Source: Ruminococcus sp.
Lineage (GTDB): Bacteria > Bacillota > Clostridia > Oscillospirales > Ruminococcaceae
Direction: 5' to 3'
DNA length: 64,000 nt
Assembly: GCA_015066665.1 (NCBI GenBank)
Contig: SVNX01000004.1
Span: forward strand, 32,326-96,325
Positions 10,321 to 19,767 of the stretch are shown here, in pieces. The position numbers and the translations under genes are program-made. The notes under the pieces are model-generated. The model made no database searches, was not told the origin of the DNA, and saw only the letters and a list, made by a program, of their open reading frames with translations. Within the stretch, counting starts at the first letter, position 1, and each line of letters opens with the position of its first letter.

Positions 10321-11310
10321 TTACTCCCTTAATTCAATCTCATATTCCTCTGATGTCCCATCGCCGATGATTTTCACATCGATCCCCTGCTGTGCAAAAT
10401 ACAGGATGTTCTCTCGCTTCTGACCGACCACCCTGCTGATGCAGGCAGGATGGACGGCAATGCGGTTTGTCTGTGTGCGTGAAAGCGGCAGTGCTGCCAT
10501 CTTCCGGCGAAAGATCCGACCCTCACACAGCTCCCGGAATGCGGGGTGATAGTAGCCGGCGAGCCGGTCACGCTCGACGAATTCCGATGCATGCAGGCCG
10601 CATTTGATTACGGCAATGCCCGCTTCCCTGAACCGGAGCATCGCATCGGCACAGACATCGATCATCTCGTCCATGGACGGCAGGATGTAACTGCCCGCCT
10701 CATAGAGCTGCCCGAGCCTTGTGCCCCTGAGCACCACAACGGGATACATCCGTACGGTGTCGGGGTGGATTTCCACGATCCTCTCCACTGTGGAAAGATC
10801 ATCGGCAGGTGTGCTTCCATAGAGGCCCGTCATCATCTGCAGTCCCAGCCCAAAGCCGAAGCTCCGGATGCATGCACAGGCATCCCTCACATCCTGTGCG
10901 GTATGCCCTCGCAGATTGGCTGTGAGCACAGCATCGCACATGGACTGCGCACCCAGCTCAATGGCCGTGACGCCGTACTGCAAAAGCAGTCGGAGGATTG
11001 CCTCGCTGATGCAATCGGGGCGTGTGGAAATGCGGATGCCGGCAAAGCGTCCTGCCCCAAGAAAGGGCTGTGCGGCCTTCAGCAGCGATGTCATATAATC
11101 CTGCGGGATGGCCGTAAAGCTCCCGCCGAAGAAGGCAATTTCCGCATTGGACGGATCCTGTATTTCAGCAAGTGCCTGTGTGCAGATGCGCACCACATCA
11201 TCCGGCTGCGGCAGTGTCTGCTGTGCGGTGATGGTCTTCTGATTACAGAAGCTGCAGGCATGGGGACAGCCTGCATGCGGCACAAAAATGGCGATGTTCT
11301 TATGTTTCAT
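10321..11310 (-). CDS. Radical SAM protein, Elp3-like catalytic core
   Basis: A 329-residue radical SAM enzyme with the iron-sulfur motif C15-x3-C19-x2-C22 (GCPHACSFC), the glycine-rich FFGGSFTAI block and LGAQSMCDAVL, all as in Elp3/YhcC-type proteins. The acetyltransferase domain of full Elp3 is absent. In Firmicutes this protein often sits between rnc and smc, exactly as here. The substrate is unknown; a role in RNA modification would be inference from the Elp3 likeness. Its start overlaps the rnc 3' end by 11 bases. Confidence 0.88.
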   Translation of the reverse strand: MKHKNIAIFVPHAGCPHACSFCNQKTITAQQTLPQPDDVVRICTQALAEIQDPSNAEIAFFGGSFTAIPQDYMTSLLKAAQPFLGAGRFAGIRISTRPDCISEAILRLLLQYGVTAIELGAQSMCDAVLTANLRGHTAQDVRDACACIRSFGFGLGLQMMTGLYGSTPADDLSTVERIVEIHPDTVRMYPVVVLRGTRLGQLYEAGSYILPSMDEMIDVCADAMLRFREAGIAVIKCGLHASEFVERDRLAGYYHPAFRELCEGRIFRRKMAALPLSRTQTNRIAVHPACISRVVGQKRENILYFAQQGIDVKIIGDGTSEEYEIELRE

Positions 11311-11992
11311 AGCCCATCAGTGCAAGTGCCTCACGGGCGGCCATCTGTTCGGCCTCCTTCTTGCTCTTGCCGGTGCCCTTGCCGATGACATTGGAATTGA
11401 GGCACACATCCACCACAAAGGTCTTGCTGTGGTCGGGGCCGGATTCCTCGATGAGCTTGTATTCCACCTTTTCCTCGGGATTCTTCTGAATGACTTCCTG
11501 CAGGGCGGTCTTGTAATCGCCGAAGAGCAGGGAGCGTTTTTCCGTGAGATTGGTCGGAATGAAGCGGAGAATATGGGTTCTGGCCGCCTCGAGACCTGCA
11601 TCGAGATAAATGGCTGCGATCACCGCCTCAAAGGCATCCGCAAGAATGGATGGACGCTCACGGCCGCCGGTATGGGCCTCGCCCTTGCCGAGGAGCAGAT
11701 AATCACCAAGTGAAATCTGCATGGCAAAGCGGTGCAGCGATTTCTCACAGACAAGCGCCGCACGGATCTTGGTCAGCTCGCCCTCGGGCAGATTGGGATA
11801 ATGCTCGAACAGATATTGAGACACCACAATCGACAGCACGCTGTCGCCCAGAAACTCCAGACGCTCGTTGCTGCGGCGCTGCTTCTTCTTCTCGTTGGCG
11901 TAGGAAGAATGGGACAGTGCCTCGTGGATCAGATCTTTATTGTGAAAGGTATAGCCGATAATGCGTTCAAATTCGGAAAGCCCGTTTACCAT
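11300..11992 (-). CDS. rnc: Ribonuclease III
   Basis: RNase III cuts double-stranded RNA in rRNA maturation and mRNA turnover. The 230-residue protein has the family signature NERLEFLGDS (42-51), the second acidic cluster ADAFEAVIAAIYLD around residues 117-130, and a C-terminal double-stranded RNA-binding domain ending in GKSKKEAEQMAAREAL. ATG at 11992 lies two bases after the plsX stop. In most Firmicutes an acyl carrier protein gene separates plsX and rnc; here there is no room for one. Confidence 0.97.
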   Translation of the reverse strand: MVNGLSEFERIIGYTFHNKDLIHEALSHSSYANEKKKQRRSNERLEFLGDSVLSIVVSQYLFEHYPNLPEGELTKIRAALVCEKSLHRFAMQISLGDYLLLGKGEAHTGGRERPSILADAFEAVIAAIYLDAGLEAARTHILRFIPTNLTEKRSLLFGDYKTALQEVIQKNPEEKVEYKLIEESGPDHSKTFVVDVCLNSNVIGKGTGKSKKEAEQMAAREALALMGYET

Positions 11993-11994
11993 GC

Positions 11995-12987
11995 TTACAC
12001 TCCCTTCATGGTTTCTAAATGTGCAGAGATGGTTGAGATGATGCCGCCCTCCACGCAGTCCCTTGCCTGACGGATGGCGTTGAAGAATGCTTTGCCGTCG
12101 GAGCTGCCGTGTGCCTTGATGACGGGGGCGGAAATGCCCATGAGCACGGCACCGCCGTGTTCTTTATAGTCCATGCGCTTACGGAGCGCTTTGATTCTCG
12201 GATAGATGAGCAGTGCGGAAATCTTGCCGGCACCGCTGAACATGTCGCCGATGTTGTCACGCATGAATGCACCCATGCCCTCATAGAGCTTGAGTGCGAT
12301 ATTGCCCGAAAATCCGTCGGAAACAACGACATCGAAATTGCCCTCGGGCATTTCTCTTGCTTCGATGTTGCCGCAGAAATTGATGGGGGCCTTCTGCAGA
12401 AGCTCGTAAGCCTGCAGCTCCAGCTCACGGCCCTTGGTCTCCTCGGCACCGACATTGAGCAGACCCACACGGGGATTTTTGATGCCCTTGACCTTCTCCA
12501 TATAGACGCTGCCCATGATGGCAAACTGCACGATCATATCCGCACGGCAGTCGATGTTCGCACCGGCGTCCATGAGCATGAGCGGGCCTTTTTTTGTCGG
12601 GAGAATGGGGGCAAGTGCGGGACGCTTGATGCCCTTGATGCGCTTGTTGATGAAGGTGGCACCGGCCACGAGTCCGCCCGTGCTGCCCGCACAGACGATG
12701 GCATCGCCCTTGCCGTCACGCAGTGCCTGCAGTCCCACGGCCATGGAGGTGTTCTTGCCCTCCTTGAGGATGGTGGTGGGCTGGGCATGAATGTCAAACA
12801 CCTCGGGCGCATGGAGGATCTCCATATCGCTGATCTGGATGCCGGCCTGCTGTGCGGCTTCGCGGATCCTGGTCTCATCGCCGGAAAGAACGATGTCCAC
12901 GCCCAGCTCATCCTTAGCACGGCGGCTGCCCTGAAGCACAGCCAGAGGGGCGTTGTCACCGCCGAAGGCATCTATGATAATTCGCAT
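11995..12987 (-). CDS. plsX: Phosphate acyltransferase PlsX
   Basis: PlsX converts acyl-ACP to acyl-phosphate, feeding PlsY in phosphatidic acid synthesis; it acts as a peripheral membrane enzyme. The 330-residue protein starts MRIIIDAFGGDNAP at ATG 12987, preceded by AAGGAGTG, and carries typical blocks VSAGSTGG-like VCAGSTGGLVAGA, LMDAGAN and VVSDGFSGNIALK. The in-frame extension up to 13173 lies inside trmFO and is rejected. No fapR or acpP accompanies it, unlike in Bacillus. Confidence 0.95.
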   Translation of the reverse strand: MRIIIDAFGGDNAPLAVLQGSRRAKDELGVDIVLSGDETRIREAAQQAGIQISDMEILHAPEVFDIHAQPTTILKEGKNTSMAVGLQALRDGKGDAIVCAGSTGGLVAGATFINKRIKGIKRPALAPILPTKKGPLMLMDAGANIDCRADMIVQFAIMGSVYMEKVKGIKNPRVGLLNVGAEETKGRELELQAYELLQKAPINFCGNIEAREMPEGNFDVVVSDGFSGNIALKLYEGMGAFMRDNIGDMFSGAGKISALLIYPRIKALRKRMDYKEHGGAVLMGISAPVIKAHGSSDGKAFFNAIRQARDCVEGGIISTISAHLETMKGV

Positions 12988-12991
12988 ACGA

Positions 12992-14308
12992 TCACTCCTT
13001 TTCGAGTTCTGCAAGTGCTTTCTCAAGCACGGAAACGGCCTGCTCTGCGACTCTGAGATAACGCAGCTGCTTGTCCCGTACACGTTCCGTGAGCGGCGGG
13101 AGCAGACCCATATTGGCACCCATCGGCTGGAATTCGGCTGTACAGCCGCCGCTGACATAATCCGCAAGTGCACCCATCATGGTGCCCTTCGGGAGGATGT
13201 ACGGCATCTTCCCCTGCAAACGTCTTGCAAGGCTCTTGCCGGCGATGATGCCGCTGGCGGCGGATTCCATATAGCCTTCCACGCCCGTCATCTGACCGGC
13301 AAAGAAAAGATTTTCACTGCCGCGGAGGGAATAATCCGCATCCAGAAGACGGGGGCTGTCGAGGAAGAAATTGCGGTGCATCACGCCATAGCGCAGGAAT
13401 TCGGCGTTCTGGAGTCCCGGAATCATGCCGAACACACGCTTCTGCTCACCGAATTTCAGATTCGTCTGGAAGCCCACGAGATTGAACATGGTGCCTTCCT
13501 TATTCTCACGCCGCAGCTGCACGGCAGCATAGGGGCGTCTGTCCGTACGGGGATCCCGCAGTCCAACGGGCTTGAGGGGGCCGTAACGCAGGGTATCGAT
13601 GCCGCGGGAAGCAAGCACCTCCACGGGCATGCAGCCCTCATACACACGGAATGCATCCTTGTCGTGCTCATGGAGCGGGGCCTTTTCGGCGTGGACAAGT
13701 GCCTCCCAGAATGCCTCATACTCCTCCTTGTTCATGGGGCAGTTGAGGTAATCGGCATCGCCTCTGTCATAGCGGGACTGGGCAAAGACGAGTGACTGGT
13801 CGAGGCTGTCCGCTGCCACAACGGGGGCGGCGGCATCGAAAAAGCTCAGACGGCTGCCGCAGAGCTGTTCGATCTGTGCAGCCAGTGCATCGGACGTCAG
13901 GGGGCCTGTGGCGATGACGGCATTGCGCTCGGGGAGAGCCGTCAGCTCCTCACGGATGACGGTGATAAGGGGATGCGATGTGATTTCCTGTGTGACCATG
14001 GCGGAGAACTGTTCTCTGTCCACAGCCAGTGCCCCGCCCGCTGCAACAGCGCAGGCCTTGGCACAGCGCACGAGCAGCGAACCCTGCATTTCCATCTCGG
14101 TCTTCAGAAGGCCGCCGGCGGAACCAAGGCGGGATGCCTTGAGCGAGTTCGAGCAGACCAGCTCCGCAAGTCCCTCGTGATGGTGTGCGGGGCTGTAGCG
14201 ATGGGGCTTCATTTCATATAAAGTCACGGCGATGCCTGCACCTGCAAGCTGCCATGCGGCCTCACATCCGGCAAGGCCGCCGCCGATGACGATTGCATGT
14301 TCTGTCAT
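12992..14308 (-). CDS. trmFO: Folate-dependent tRNA (m5U54) methyltransferase TrmFO
   Basis: TrmFO is a flavoenzyme that makes ribothymidine at tRNA position 54 using methylenetetrahydrofolate. The 438-residue protein begins with the FAD-binding GGGLAGCEAA (9-17) and has the family blocks ELVCSNSLK, GALAVDRE, PMNKEEYEAF, EGCMPVEVLA and the C-terminal FFAGQMTGVEGYMESAASG. The start codon overlaps the topA stop by one base. The topA-trmFO pair is conserved in Firmicutes. No oddities seen. Confidence 0.96.
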   Translation of the reverse strand: MTEHAIVIGGGLAGCEAAWQLAGAGIAVTLYEMKPHRYSPAHHHEGLAELVCSNSLKASRLGSAGGLLKTEMEMQGSLLVRCAKACAVAAGGALAVDREQFSAMVTQEITSHPLITVIREELTALPERNAVIATGPLTSDALAAQIEQLCGSRLSFFDAAAPVVAADSLDQSLVFAQSRYDRGDADYLNCPMNKEEYEAFWEALVHAEKAPLHEHDKDAFRVYEGCMPVEVLASRGIDTLRYGPLKPVGLRDPRTDRRPYAAVQLRRENKEGTMFNLVGFQTNLKFGEQKRVFGMIPGLQNAEFLRYGVMHRNFFLDSPRLLDADYSLRGSENLFFAGQMTGVEGYMESAASGIIAGKSLARRLQGKMPYILPKGTMMGALADYVSGGCTAEFQPMGANMGLLPPLTERVRDKQLRYLRVAEQAVSVLEKALAELEKE

Positions 14309-16386
14309 TACTTCAGACTCCGTTCATAACCGCAATCCGGTTTTTCACATACCAGCTTGCCGGATTTGCCGCCCTTCTGGAACAGGGTGGACTTACACTG
14401 CGGGCAGGTCTCCTCGGTGGGGAGATTCCAGGTCATGAAGCTGCAGGCCGGATAGCCATTGCAGCCGTAGAAGCTTCTGCCGCGCTTGGATTTCTTGAGG
14501 ACGATCTTCTCGCCGCACAGCGGACAGCTGCCGCCGGTTTCCTGCACGATCTTCTTGGTGTTGGTGCATTCGGGGAAGCCGGGACAGGCGATGAATTTAC
14601 CGAAACGGCCGATCTTGATGACCATGGTGCGGCCGCATTTTTCACATACGACATCGGTCTCCTCGTCCGGGATCTTGACATGCTTGCCCTCCATGGCCTC
14701 CTCGGCCTGCGTGAGGGTCTTGGAGAAATCCTGATAGAAGGCATCGAGCGTGCTCACCCAGTCGGCAGTACCCTGCTCGACATTATCAAGGTCAGTTTCC
14801 ATCTTCGCTGTGAAGGCCGCATCCACGATATGCTCAAAATGCTCCTTCATGAGCGTGGTGGTTACAACGCCCAGTGCAGTGGGCTTGAGCTGCTTGCCCT
14901 CTCTTTCCACATACATACGGGAAAGGATGGTGGTGATGGTGGGGGCATAGGTACTCGGACGGCCGATGCCGTTTTCTTCCAGTGCCTTGATGAGGGTCGC
15001 TTCGGAGTAGCGTGCGGGGGGCTGGGTGAAGTGCTGGTTGCCGTCGAGGCTGAGCACCTTGAGCACCTCCTGCATGGAGAGGAGCGGGAGCATCTTCTGA
15101 TTCTCCTCCTCGTTCTCGTTCTTCTCCTCATACAGCACCGTGAAGCCGTCGAACTGTACGGAATAGCCGGATGCCTTGAACAGACAGCCTGCCGCATCGA
15201 TATCCACAGAAACGGTATCGAGCAGGGCGTTGGCCATCTGGCTGGCAATGAACCGCTCCCAGATGAGCTTGTAGAGCTTATACTGGTCACTTGTGAGGCT
15301 GCCCTTCACACGGTCGGGCGTGAGGTCGGGCATGGTCGGACGGATGGCTTCGTGCGCATCCTGTGCATTTTTCTTGGATTTGAACACACGGGGCTTGTCG
15401 GGGAGATAATTCTCACCGTAGGCACCACGGATATATTCAGCTGCGGCGGCCTGGGCATCGGCGGAGATACGCAGGCTGTCGGTTCTCATATAGGTGATCA
15501 GACCGACTGCGCCCATACCGTCGACATCGACACCTTCGTACAGCTCCTGTGCGGCCTTCATGGTACGCTTCGACTGGAAGCCCATACGCTTGGAGGCCTC
15601 CTGCTGGAGAGTGGATGTAATGAAGGGCGGAGCGGGCTGTTTCTTGGTCACACGCTTCTTGATGCCGGTCACGACAAAGGAAGCATCCTCAAGACGATGC
15701 AGGAGCATCTGCGCCTGTGCTTCGTCGCCGATCTCGATCTTCTTGCCGTCGACAGCGGCGAGCTTTGCGGCAAACTGTCTTGTGCTGTGTGCGGAACGGA
15801 GCTTTGCATCGATGCTCCAGTATTCCTTCGGCACAAAGGCATTGATCTCGTCCTCCCTGTCTACGATGAGGCGGACAGCAACGGACTGTACACGGCCGGC
15901 GGACAGGCCCCGCTTGACCTTCTTCCAGAGGAAGGGGCTGAGCTTATAGCCTACGAGACGGTCGAGGATACGGCGTGCCTGCTGGGCATTGACGAGGTCA
16001 AGGTCAATCTTGTGGGGATTGGCCATGCCGTTCTGCACGCCGGTCTTTGTGATTTCGTTGAATGCCACACGGTTGTCGGCATTCATATCGAGTCCGAGCA
16101 TCTGTGCCAGATGCCAGGAAATGGCTTCGCCCTCACGGTCCGGGTCAGTTGCGAGGTAAACGCAGTCGCTCTTCTTGGCTCGGCGCTTGAGGTCCTTGAT
16201 GACCTCTTCCTTGCCCTTCATGTCGAGGTACTGCGGTACAAAGCCGTTTTCCACATCGACACCGAGCTTGGACTTGGGCAGGTCACGGATGTGACCCATG
16301 GAGGCAATGACTTCATAGCCACTGCCGAGATATTTCTGAATGGTCTTCGCCTTGGCAGGAGACTCCACGATGACTAAATTCGACAT
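14308..16386 (-). CDS. topA: DNA topoisomerase I
   Basis: Type IA topoisomerase that relaxes negative supercoils. The 692-residue protein starts MSNLVIVESPAKAKT (TOPRIM domain, with DPDREGEA at residues 81-88). The catalytic tyrosine is Tyr299 in GLITYMRTDS. The C-terminus carries three four-cysteine zinc modules: CEKCG...CPGFPEC, CPLCG...CNGYPAC and CPQC...CEKPDC. ATG at 16386 is used; an earlier in-frame ATG at 16461 would run into dprA. Normal length and complete motifs. Confidence 0.97.
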   Translation of the reverse strand: MSNLVIVESPAKAKTIQKYLGSGYEVIASMGHIRDLPKSKLGVDVENGFVPQYLDMKGKEEVIKDLKRRAKKSDCVYLATDPDREGEAISWHLAQMLGLDMNADNRVAFNEITKTGVQNGMANPHKIDLDLVNAQQARRILDRLVGYKLSPFLWKKVKRGLSAGRVQSVAVRLIVDREDEINAFVPKEYWSIDAKLRSAHSTRQFAAKLAAVDGKKIEIGDEAQAQMLLHRLEDASFVVTGIKKRVTKKQPAPPFITSTLQQEASKRMGFQSKRTMKAAQELYEGVDVDGMGAVGLITYMRTDSLRISADAQAAAAEYIRGAYGENYLPDKPRVFKSKKNAQDAHEAIRPTMPDLTPDRVKGSLTSDQYKLYKLIWERFIASQMANALLDTVSVDIDAAGCLFKASGYSVQFDGFTVLYEEKNENEEENQKMLPLLSMQEVLKVLSLDGNQHFTQPPARYSEATLIKALEENGIGRPSTYAPTITTILSRMYVEREGKQLKPTALGVVTTTLMKEHFEHIVDAAFTAKMETDLDNVEQGTADWVSTLDAFYQDFSKTLTQAEEAMEGKHVKIPDEETDVVCEKCGRTMVIKIGRFGKFIACPGFPECTNTKKIVQETGGSCPLCGEKIVLKKSKRGRSFYGCNGYPACSFMTWNLPTEETCPQCKSTLFQKGGKSGKLVCEKPDCGYERSLK

Positions 16387-16420
16387 AAATCCATCGCCTT
16401 TCGGCGCACACTCCTTTCTC

Positions 16421-17653
16421 TTACTCCGCGTCTGCAAGAACGAAAATATCCCGTTCCGCATTTCGGATATGACCCGCCATTTCCAGCTCGATCATGAGCA
16501 TGGAGGCTTCATCGAATGAAACATCCAGCGCATTGCACAGCGCATTCATGCTCATCGGGCCTTGCTGCAGCACTTCAAGCACCCGGCGGTGCAGTGCCGG
16601 CAGCTCCGGCGGGATCTCTTTCTTTCCCTGTGCCGCCGGCGGCTCCTCTGCCTCGGCATAGGGTGCGGGCGGTGTTTTCTTCCGGCTGTTTTTTCTGACG
16701 GGCTTTTCCTCAGCAAACAGCAGCGAATCCTGCGTACGGGAGGCATATTCCTCATCAAACAGCGTTAGTTTATGCGGGTACTGCAAATAATATGTGTACA
16801 GAATATCCAGATAATTGAAGGCCGGATATGCACCGTCACGCAGAAAATTGACCACTCCCGCATAACGGGCATCAAAAATATCGGCGGGCGGTACACAGAA
16901 CACCTGCTTGCCCTGCTCACAGGCAAGATTGGCCGTAATGAGCGAGCCGCTCTTCACGGCGGCCTCGATCACAAGCACCGCCTCACTGATGCCGGAGAGG
17001 ATCCGGTTGCGGGCGGGAAAGTGATGCGGGCGGGGCGGCGTACCGGGGAAATACTCGGACAGGAGCAGTCCGTTTTTGAGCATTTCGGCACGCAGGGCGG
17101 CATTTTCCTTCGGGTAATCATAATCCACACCGCAGCCCATCACACCAATGGTGGGCTTGCCTTCTGCAATCGCAGCACGGTGTGCAGCCGCATCGATGCC
17201 GACTGCCAGACCGCTGACGAGCACAAGGCTGCATTTGGCAAGGTCACGGCAGATCCAGTCCGCCACCTTTTTGCTGTAATCCGACGGCCGGCGTGTACCG
17301 ACGACGGTCAGGAGCATATGATCCCGCAGCAGCGCAGGATTGCCCTTGTAGAACAGCACGATGGGCGGATTATAGATATGCCGGAGTCTGTCCGGATACA
17401 AGGGGCTGTCCCAGGTCATGATTCCGATTCCGTTTTCTTCGCAGTAGGCCTCAATCTTCTCGCACAGGGACAGTTTTGTCCTGCTGAGATTCCGGCGTTC
17501 CTGCTCGGTAAGCAAACCGCAATCCGGATCATGCAGTGCATAGTACAATGCCTTGGGTGTATCAAATTGTTCGGCAAGTCCTCTTGTTCTCGGGTTGGCT
17601 GTACCCATCACAGCCGACAGCCACAGCCAGTATTTGGTCATATTCTGTTCCAT
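16421..17653 (-). CDS. dprA: DNA processing protein DprA
   Basis: DprA loads RecA on incoming single-stranded DNA during natural transformation. The 410-residue protein has a SAM-like N-terminal region, the Rossmann-like core (VVGTRRPSDYSKKVA, VSGLAVGIDAAAHR, VMGCGVDYDYPKEN, FPARNRILSGIS, LVIEAAVKSGSLITA) and a C-terminal winged-helix segment after a Pro/Lys/Ala-rich linker (about residues 320-350). The start is ATG 17653 with AAAGGGGG upstream; an in-frame ATG at 17695 would overlap the trmH-like gene. dprA-topA order is standard. Confidence 0.95.
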   Translation of the reverse strand: MEQNMTKYWLWLSAVMGTANPRTRGLAEQFDTPKALYYALHDPDCGLLTEQERRNLSRTKLSLCEKIEAYCEENGIGIMTWDSPLYPDRLRHIYNPPIVLFYKGNPALLRDHMLLTVVGTRRPSDYSKKVADWICRDLAKCSLVLVSGLAVGIDAAAHRAAIAEGKPTIGVMGCGVDYDYPKENAALRAEMLKNGLLLSEYFPGTPPRPHHFPARNRILSGISEAVLVIEAAVKSGSLITANLACEQGKQVFCVPPADIFDARYAGVVNFLRDGAYPAFNYLDILYTYYLQYPHKLTLFDEEYASRTQDSLLFAEEKPVRKNSRKKTPPAPYAEAEEPPAAQGKKEIPPELPALHRRVLEVLQQGPMSMNALCNALDVSFDEASMLMIELEMAGHIRNAERDIFVLADAE

Positions 17654-17676
17654 CTCAAATCCCCCTTTGTTCCGTA

Positions 17677-18471
17677 CTATTTCATCATTTCCCACATACA
17701 GATGCCGGCGGCCATGGCAGCATTGAGAGATTCCGGTCCGCCCTGCATGGGGATGGTCATGGCGACCTCACAGCTGCGGATGATGTCCTCCGGCAAACCA
17801 TTGCCCTCATTGCCGATCCAGACAGCACTGCCCGCACCGAGTGTGCATTCCGGCAGGGGCACGGCATCATGCGCCGGCACAGCGGCATAGGAGCGGATGG
17901 AGGCAGCCTTGAGCAGATTGAGCAGCGTCATCGCATCGGGCATCTCATAGACGGGCACACGCAGAACCGAGCCCATGGTCGCACGGACGACCTTGGGACT
18001 GAACACCTCGCAGCTGCCGGCCGAGAGGACGGCATCGACGCCGAGGGCATCGGCCGTCCGCAGGATCATACCCATATTGCCGGGATCCTGGAGCTGGCAG
18101 AGAACGAGATAGCGGCCGTTCTGTGAGAGTATTTTTTCGAGTGCGGGACGCGCCGGACACGCACAGACGGCAAAGATGCCCTGTGTGTGCTCAGTATCGG
18201 CAAGCTGCGCACCGATGGCATCGGAGAGGAGCAGGATCCTGCCCGTCTCCTGCATGGCATTTTGCAGGACATCGCCGTGCTTTTCCCACGCACTTTCCGT
18301 CACAAGGAGCTGATGGACACAGCCCGTTCGTGACAGGGCGTCGAGCGCAATGCGCAGTCCCTCCGCCACGAACAGCCCCTCTGTGCGGCGGGCTTTTTTC
18401 TGATCCCGCAGCCGCTTATAGTGCTTGACAGCGGGGTTATCCTTTGCCGTTATGACGATGTTCTCACGCAT
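17677..18471 (-). CDS. TrmH/SpoU family RNA 2'-O-methyltransferase
   Basis: A 264-residue SPOUT-class methyltransferase. An N-terminal substrate-binding domain (HYKRLRDQKKARRTEGLFVAE style) is followed by the knotted SPOUT domain with the motifs LCQLQDPGNMGMILRTADALG, VVRATMGSVLRVPV and the C-terminal IGNEGNGLPEDII and IPMQGGPESLNAAMAAGI. Methylation of a ribose in rRNA or tRNA is known for the family; the exact nucleotide is not predictable. ATG 18471 follows CGGAGG. It is the first gene after the rplT terminator. Confidence 0.92.
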   Translation of the reverse strand: MRENIVITAKDNPAVKHYKRLRDQKKARRTEGLFVAEGLRIALDALSRTGCVHQLLVTESAWEKHGDVLQNAMQETGRILLLSDAIGAQLADTEHTQGIFAVCACPARPALEKILSQNGRYLVLCQLQDPGNMGMILRTADALGVDAVLSAGSCEVFSPKVVRATMGSVLRVPVYEMPDAMTLLNLLKAASIRSYAAVPAHDAVPLPECTLGAGSAVWIGNEGNGLPEDIIRSCEVAMTIPMQGGPESLNAAMAAGICMWEMMK

Positions 18472-18516
18472 GGCAGCCTCCGATTTTCCGGTTTTCCGAT
18501 GTAGTTCATGTATAAC

Positions 18517-18550
18517 AAAACACGCTCTCACTGAAGAAAGAGCGTGTTTT
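18517..18550 (-). terminator. Intrinsic terminator after rplT
   Basis: A 12-bp inverted repeat (18517-18528 with 18539-18550, arms AAACACGCTCT and AGAGCGTGTTT) begins nine bases after the rplT stop codon. On the minus strand the stem ends in TTTTG. It should end most infC-rpmI-rplT transcripts, so the trmH-to-leuS genes need read-through or a weak promoter in the 45 bases before trmH, where only TATACA is visible. Confidence 0.8.
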
Positions 18551-18558
18551 TTCTGAAA

Positions 18559-18912
18559 TTAAAGAGCAGCCTTTGCCTTCTCTGCGATTGCTGCAAAACC
18601 CTCTGCATCGTGGATTGCAATTTCAGAGAGCATCTTTCTGTTGAGAGTGATGCCAGCCTTCTTGCAGCCGTTCATGAATGTGGAGTAGTTCATGCCATTC
18701 ATCTTAGCAGCTGCGGAGATTCTGGTGATCCAGAGCTGTCTGAAGTTTCTCTTCTTCTGCTTTCTGCCGATGTAAGCATACTGACCGGACTTCATTACGG
18801 CCTGCTTAGCCATCTTAAAATGCTTGCTCTTGGCGCCAAAGTAGCCCTTAGCCAGCTTCAGAGTTTTATTTCTTCTCTTACGAGTCATCATTGCACCCTT
18901 AATACGTGCCAT
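18559..18912 (-). CDS. rplT: 50S ribosomal protein L20
   Basis: L20 binds 23S rRNA early in 50S assembly and, in Firmicutes, represses its own operon through the leader. The 117-residue protein starts [14 protein letters not shown] at ATG 18912 and shows the conserved [30 protein letters not shown] and SEIAIHD blocks. It is the third gene of infC-rpmI-rplT and lies 100 bases after rpmI. Confidence 0.97.
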   Translation of the reverse strand: MARIKGAMMTRKRRNKTLKLAKGYFGAKSKHFKMAKQAVMKSGQYAYIGRKQKKRNFRQLWITRISAAAKMNGMNYSTFMNGCKKAGITLNRKMLSEIAIHDAEGFAAIAEKAKAAL

Positions 18913-18976
18913 TGTCATCTACCTCCGTATAATTTTTCGTTTTATGCACAGCTGTGCATGCGTTCAGATTCTTGTA

Positions 18977-18992
18977 ATCCGGCAAGCCGGAT
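18977..18992 (-). promoter_or_regulatory. Hairpin in the rpmI-rplT spacer
   Basis: A perfect 7-bp inverted repeat ATCCGGC-TT-GCCGGAT in the 100-base rpmI-rplT spacer, next to a second short hairpin at about 18994-19011. There is no T-tract. It may be an RNA processing or stabilising element, or an L20 contact; this is inference from its place only. Confidence 0.4.
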
Positions 18993-19012
18993 CCTGTCTG
19001 CACAGGCAGGAC

Positions 19013-19216
19013 TTACATGTAGGGAACGAGCTTCTTGATTGTCGGTGCGTTTGTCACATCGGCAACGCCTGCGCCTCTTGCAATTCTCTTGCGCTTTGTG
19101 TCCTTCTGTGTCAGTCTGTGACGCTTGTTGGTGTGCTGATACTTCACCTTACCGCTTGCTGTGAGCTTGAAACGCTTCTTTGCACCGGAATGAGTTTTTA
19201 CTTTCACCTTTGCCAT
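19013..19216 (-). CDS. rpmI: 50S ribosomal protein L35
   Basis: Small basic 67-residue 50S protein with the family start [19 protein letters not shown] and the [13 protein letters not shown] block. It lies 17 bases after infC in the conserved infC-rpmI-rplT operon. Complete and of normal size. Confidence 0.97.
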   Translation of the reverse strand: MAKVKVKTHSGAKKRFKLTASGKVKYQHTNKRHRLTQKDTKRKRIARGAGVADVTNAPTIKKLVPYM

Positions 19217-19233
19217 GAGTAGTTCCTCCTTTT

Positions 19234-19752
19234 TTACTTGGATGCCTTAGGGGATACGAACATTACAATGCTGCGCCCTTCCATCTTCGGCGGCTTTTCC
19301 ACCGTACCGACTTCGGCACATGCCTCCTTGAAACGAACCAGCAGTTCCTCACCCAGCTGCGGATGAGCGATGGCACGCTTACGGAAACGAACAGAAACCT
19401 TCAGCTTATCGCCGGCGCTCAGGAACTTGATGGCCTGATTCACCTTGGTCTCAAAGTCGTGTGTATCGATCGCAGAGAACATTCTGATCTCCTTGATGGC
19501 CACAACCTTCTGATTCTTTCTGGCTTCCTTCTCACGCTTCTGCTGTTCAAAGCAGTACTTGCCGTAATCAAGAATACGGCACACCGGCGGCTTCGCCTGC
19601 GGTGCGATCTTTACCAGATCAAGATTCTTTTCAAACGCGATCTTCTGTGCATCTCTTGCTGACATTACGCCCAGCTTTGTGCCGTCGGCGTCGATGACAA
19701 GAATTTCCTTGTCCCTGATCATTTCATTGATCTGCATGTCCTTATTACTTAT
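19234..19752 (-). CDS. infC: Translation initiation factor IF-3
   Basis: IF-3 proofreads the initiator tRNA and start codon on the 30S subunit. The reading frame shows the full family layout: [32 protein letters not shown], the linker around [14 protein letters not shown] and the C-terminal [14 protein letters not shown] domain. There is no well-placed ATG. GGGGGTG at 19765-19759 lies six bases upstream of an ATA codon at 19752, giving ISNKDMQ as the start; this is where related proteins begin. TTG at 19767 or GTG at 19761 are alternatives. A rare start codon is classic for infC, where IF-3 itself discriminates against it. Confidence 0.93.
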   Translation of the reverse strand: MSNKDMQINEMIRDKEILVIDADGTKLGVMSARDAQKIAFEKNLDLVKIAPQAKPPVCRILDYGKYCFEQQKREKEARKNQKVVAIKEIRMFSAIDTHDFETKVNQAIKFLSAGDKLKVSVRFRKRAIAHPQLGEELLVRFKEACAEVGTVEKPPKMEGRSIVMFVSPKASK

Positions 19753-19767
19753 TGCGGGCACCCCCAA

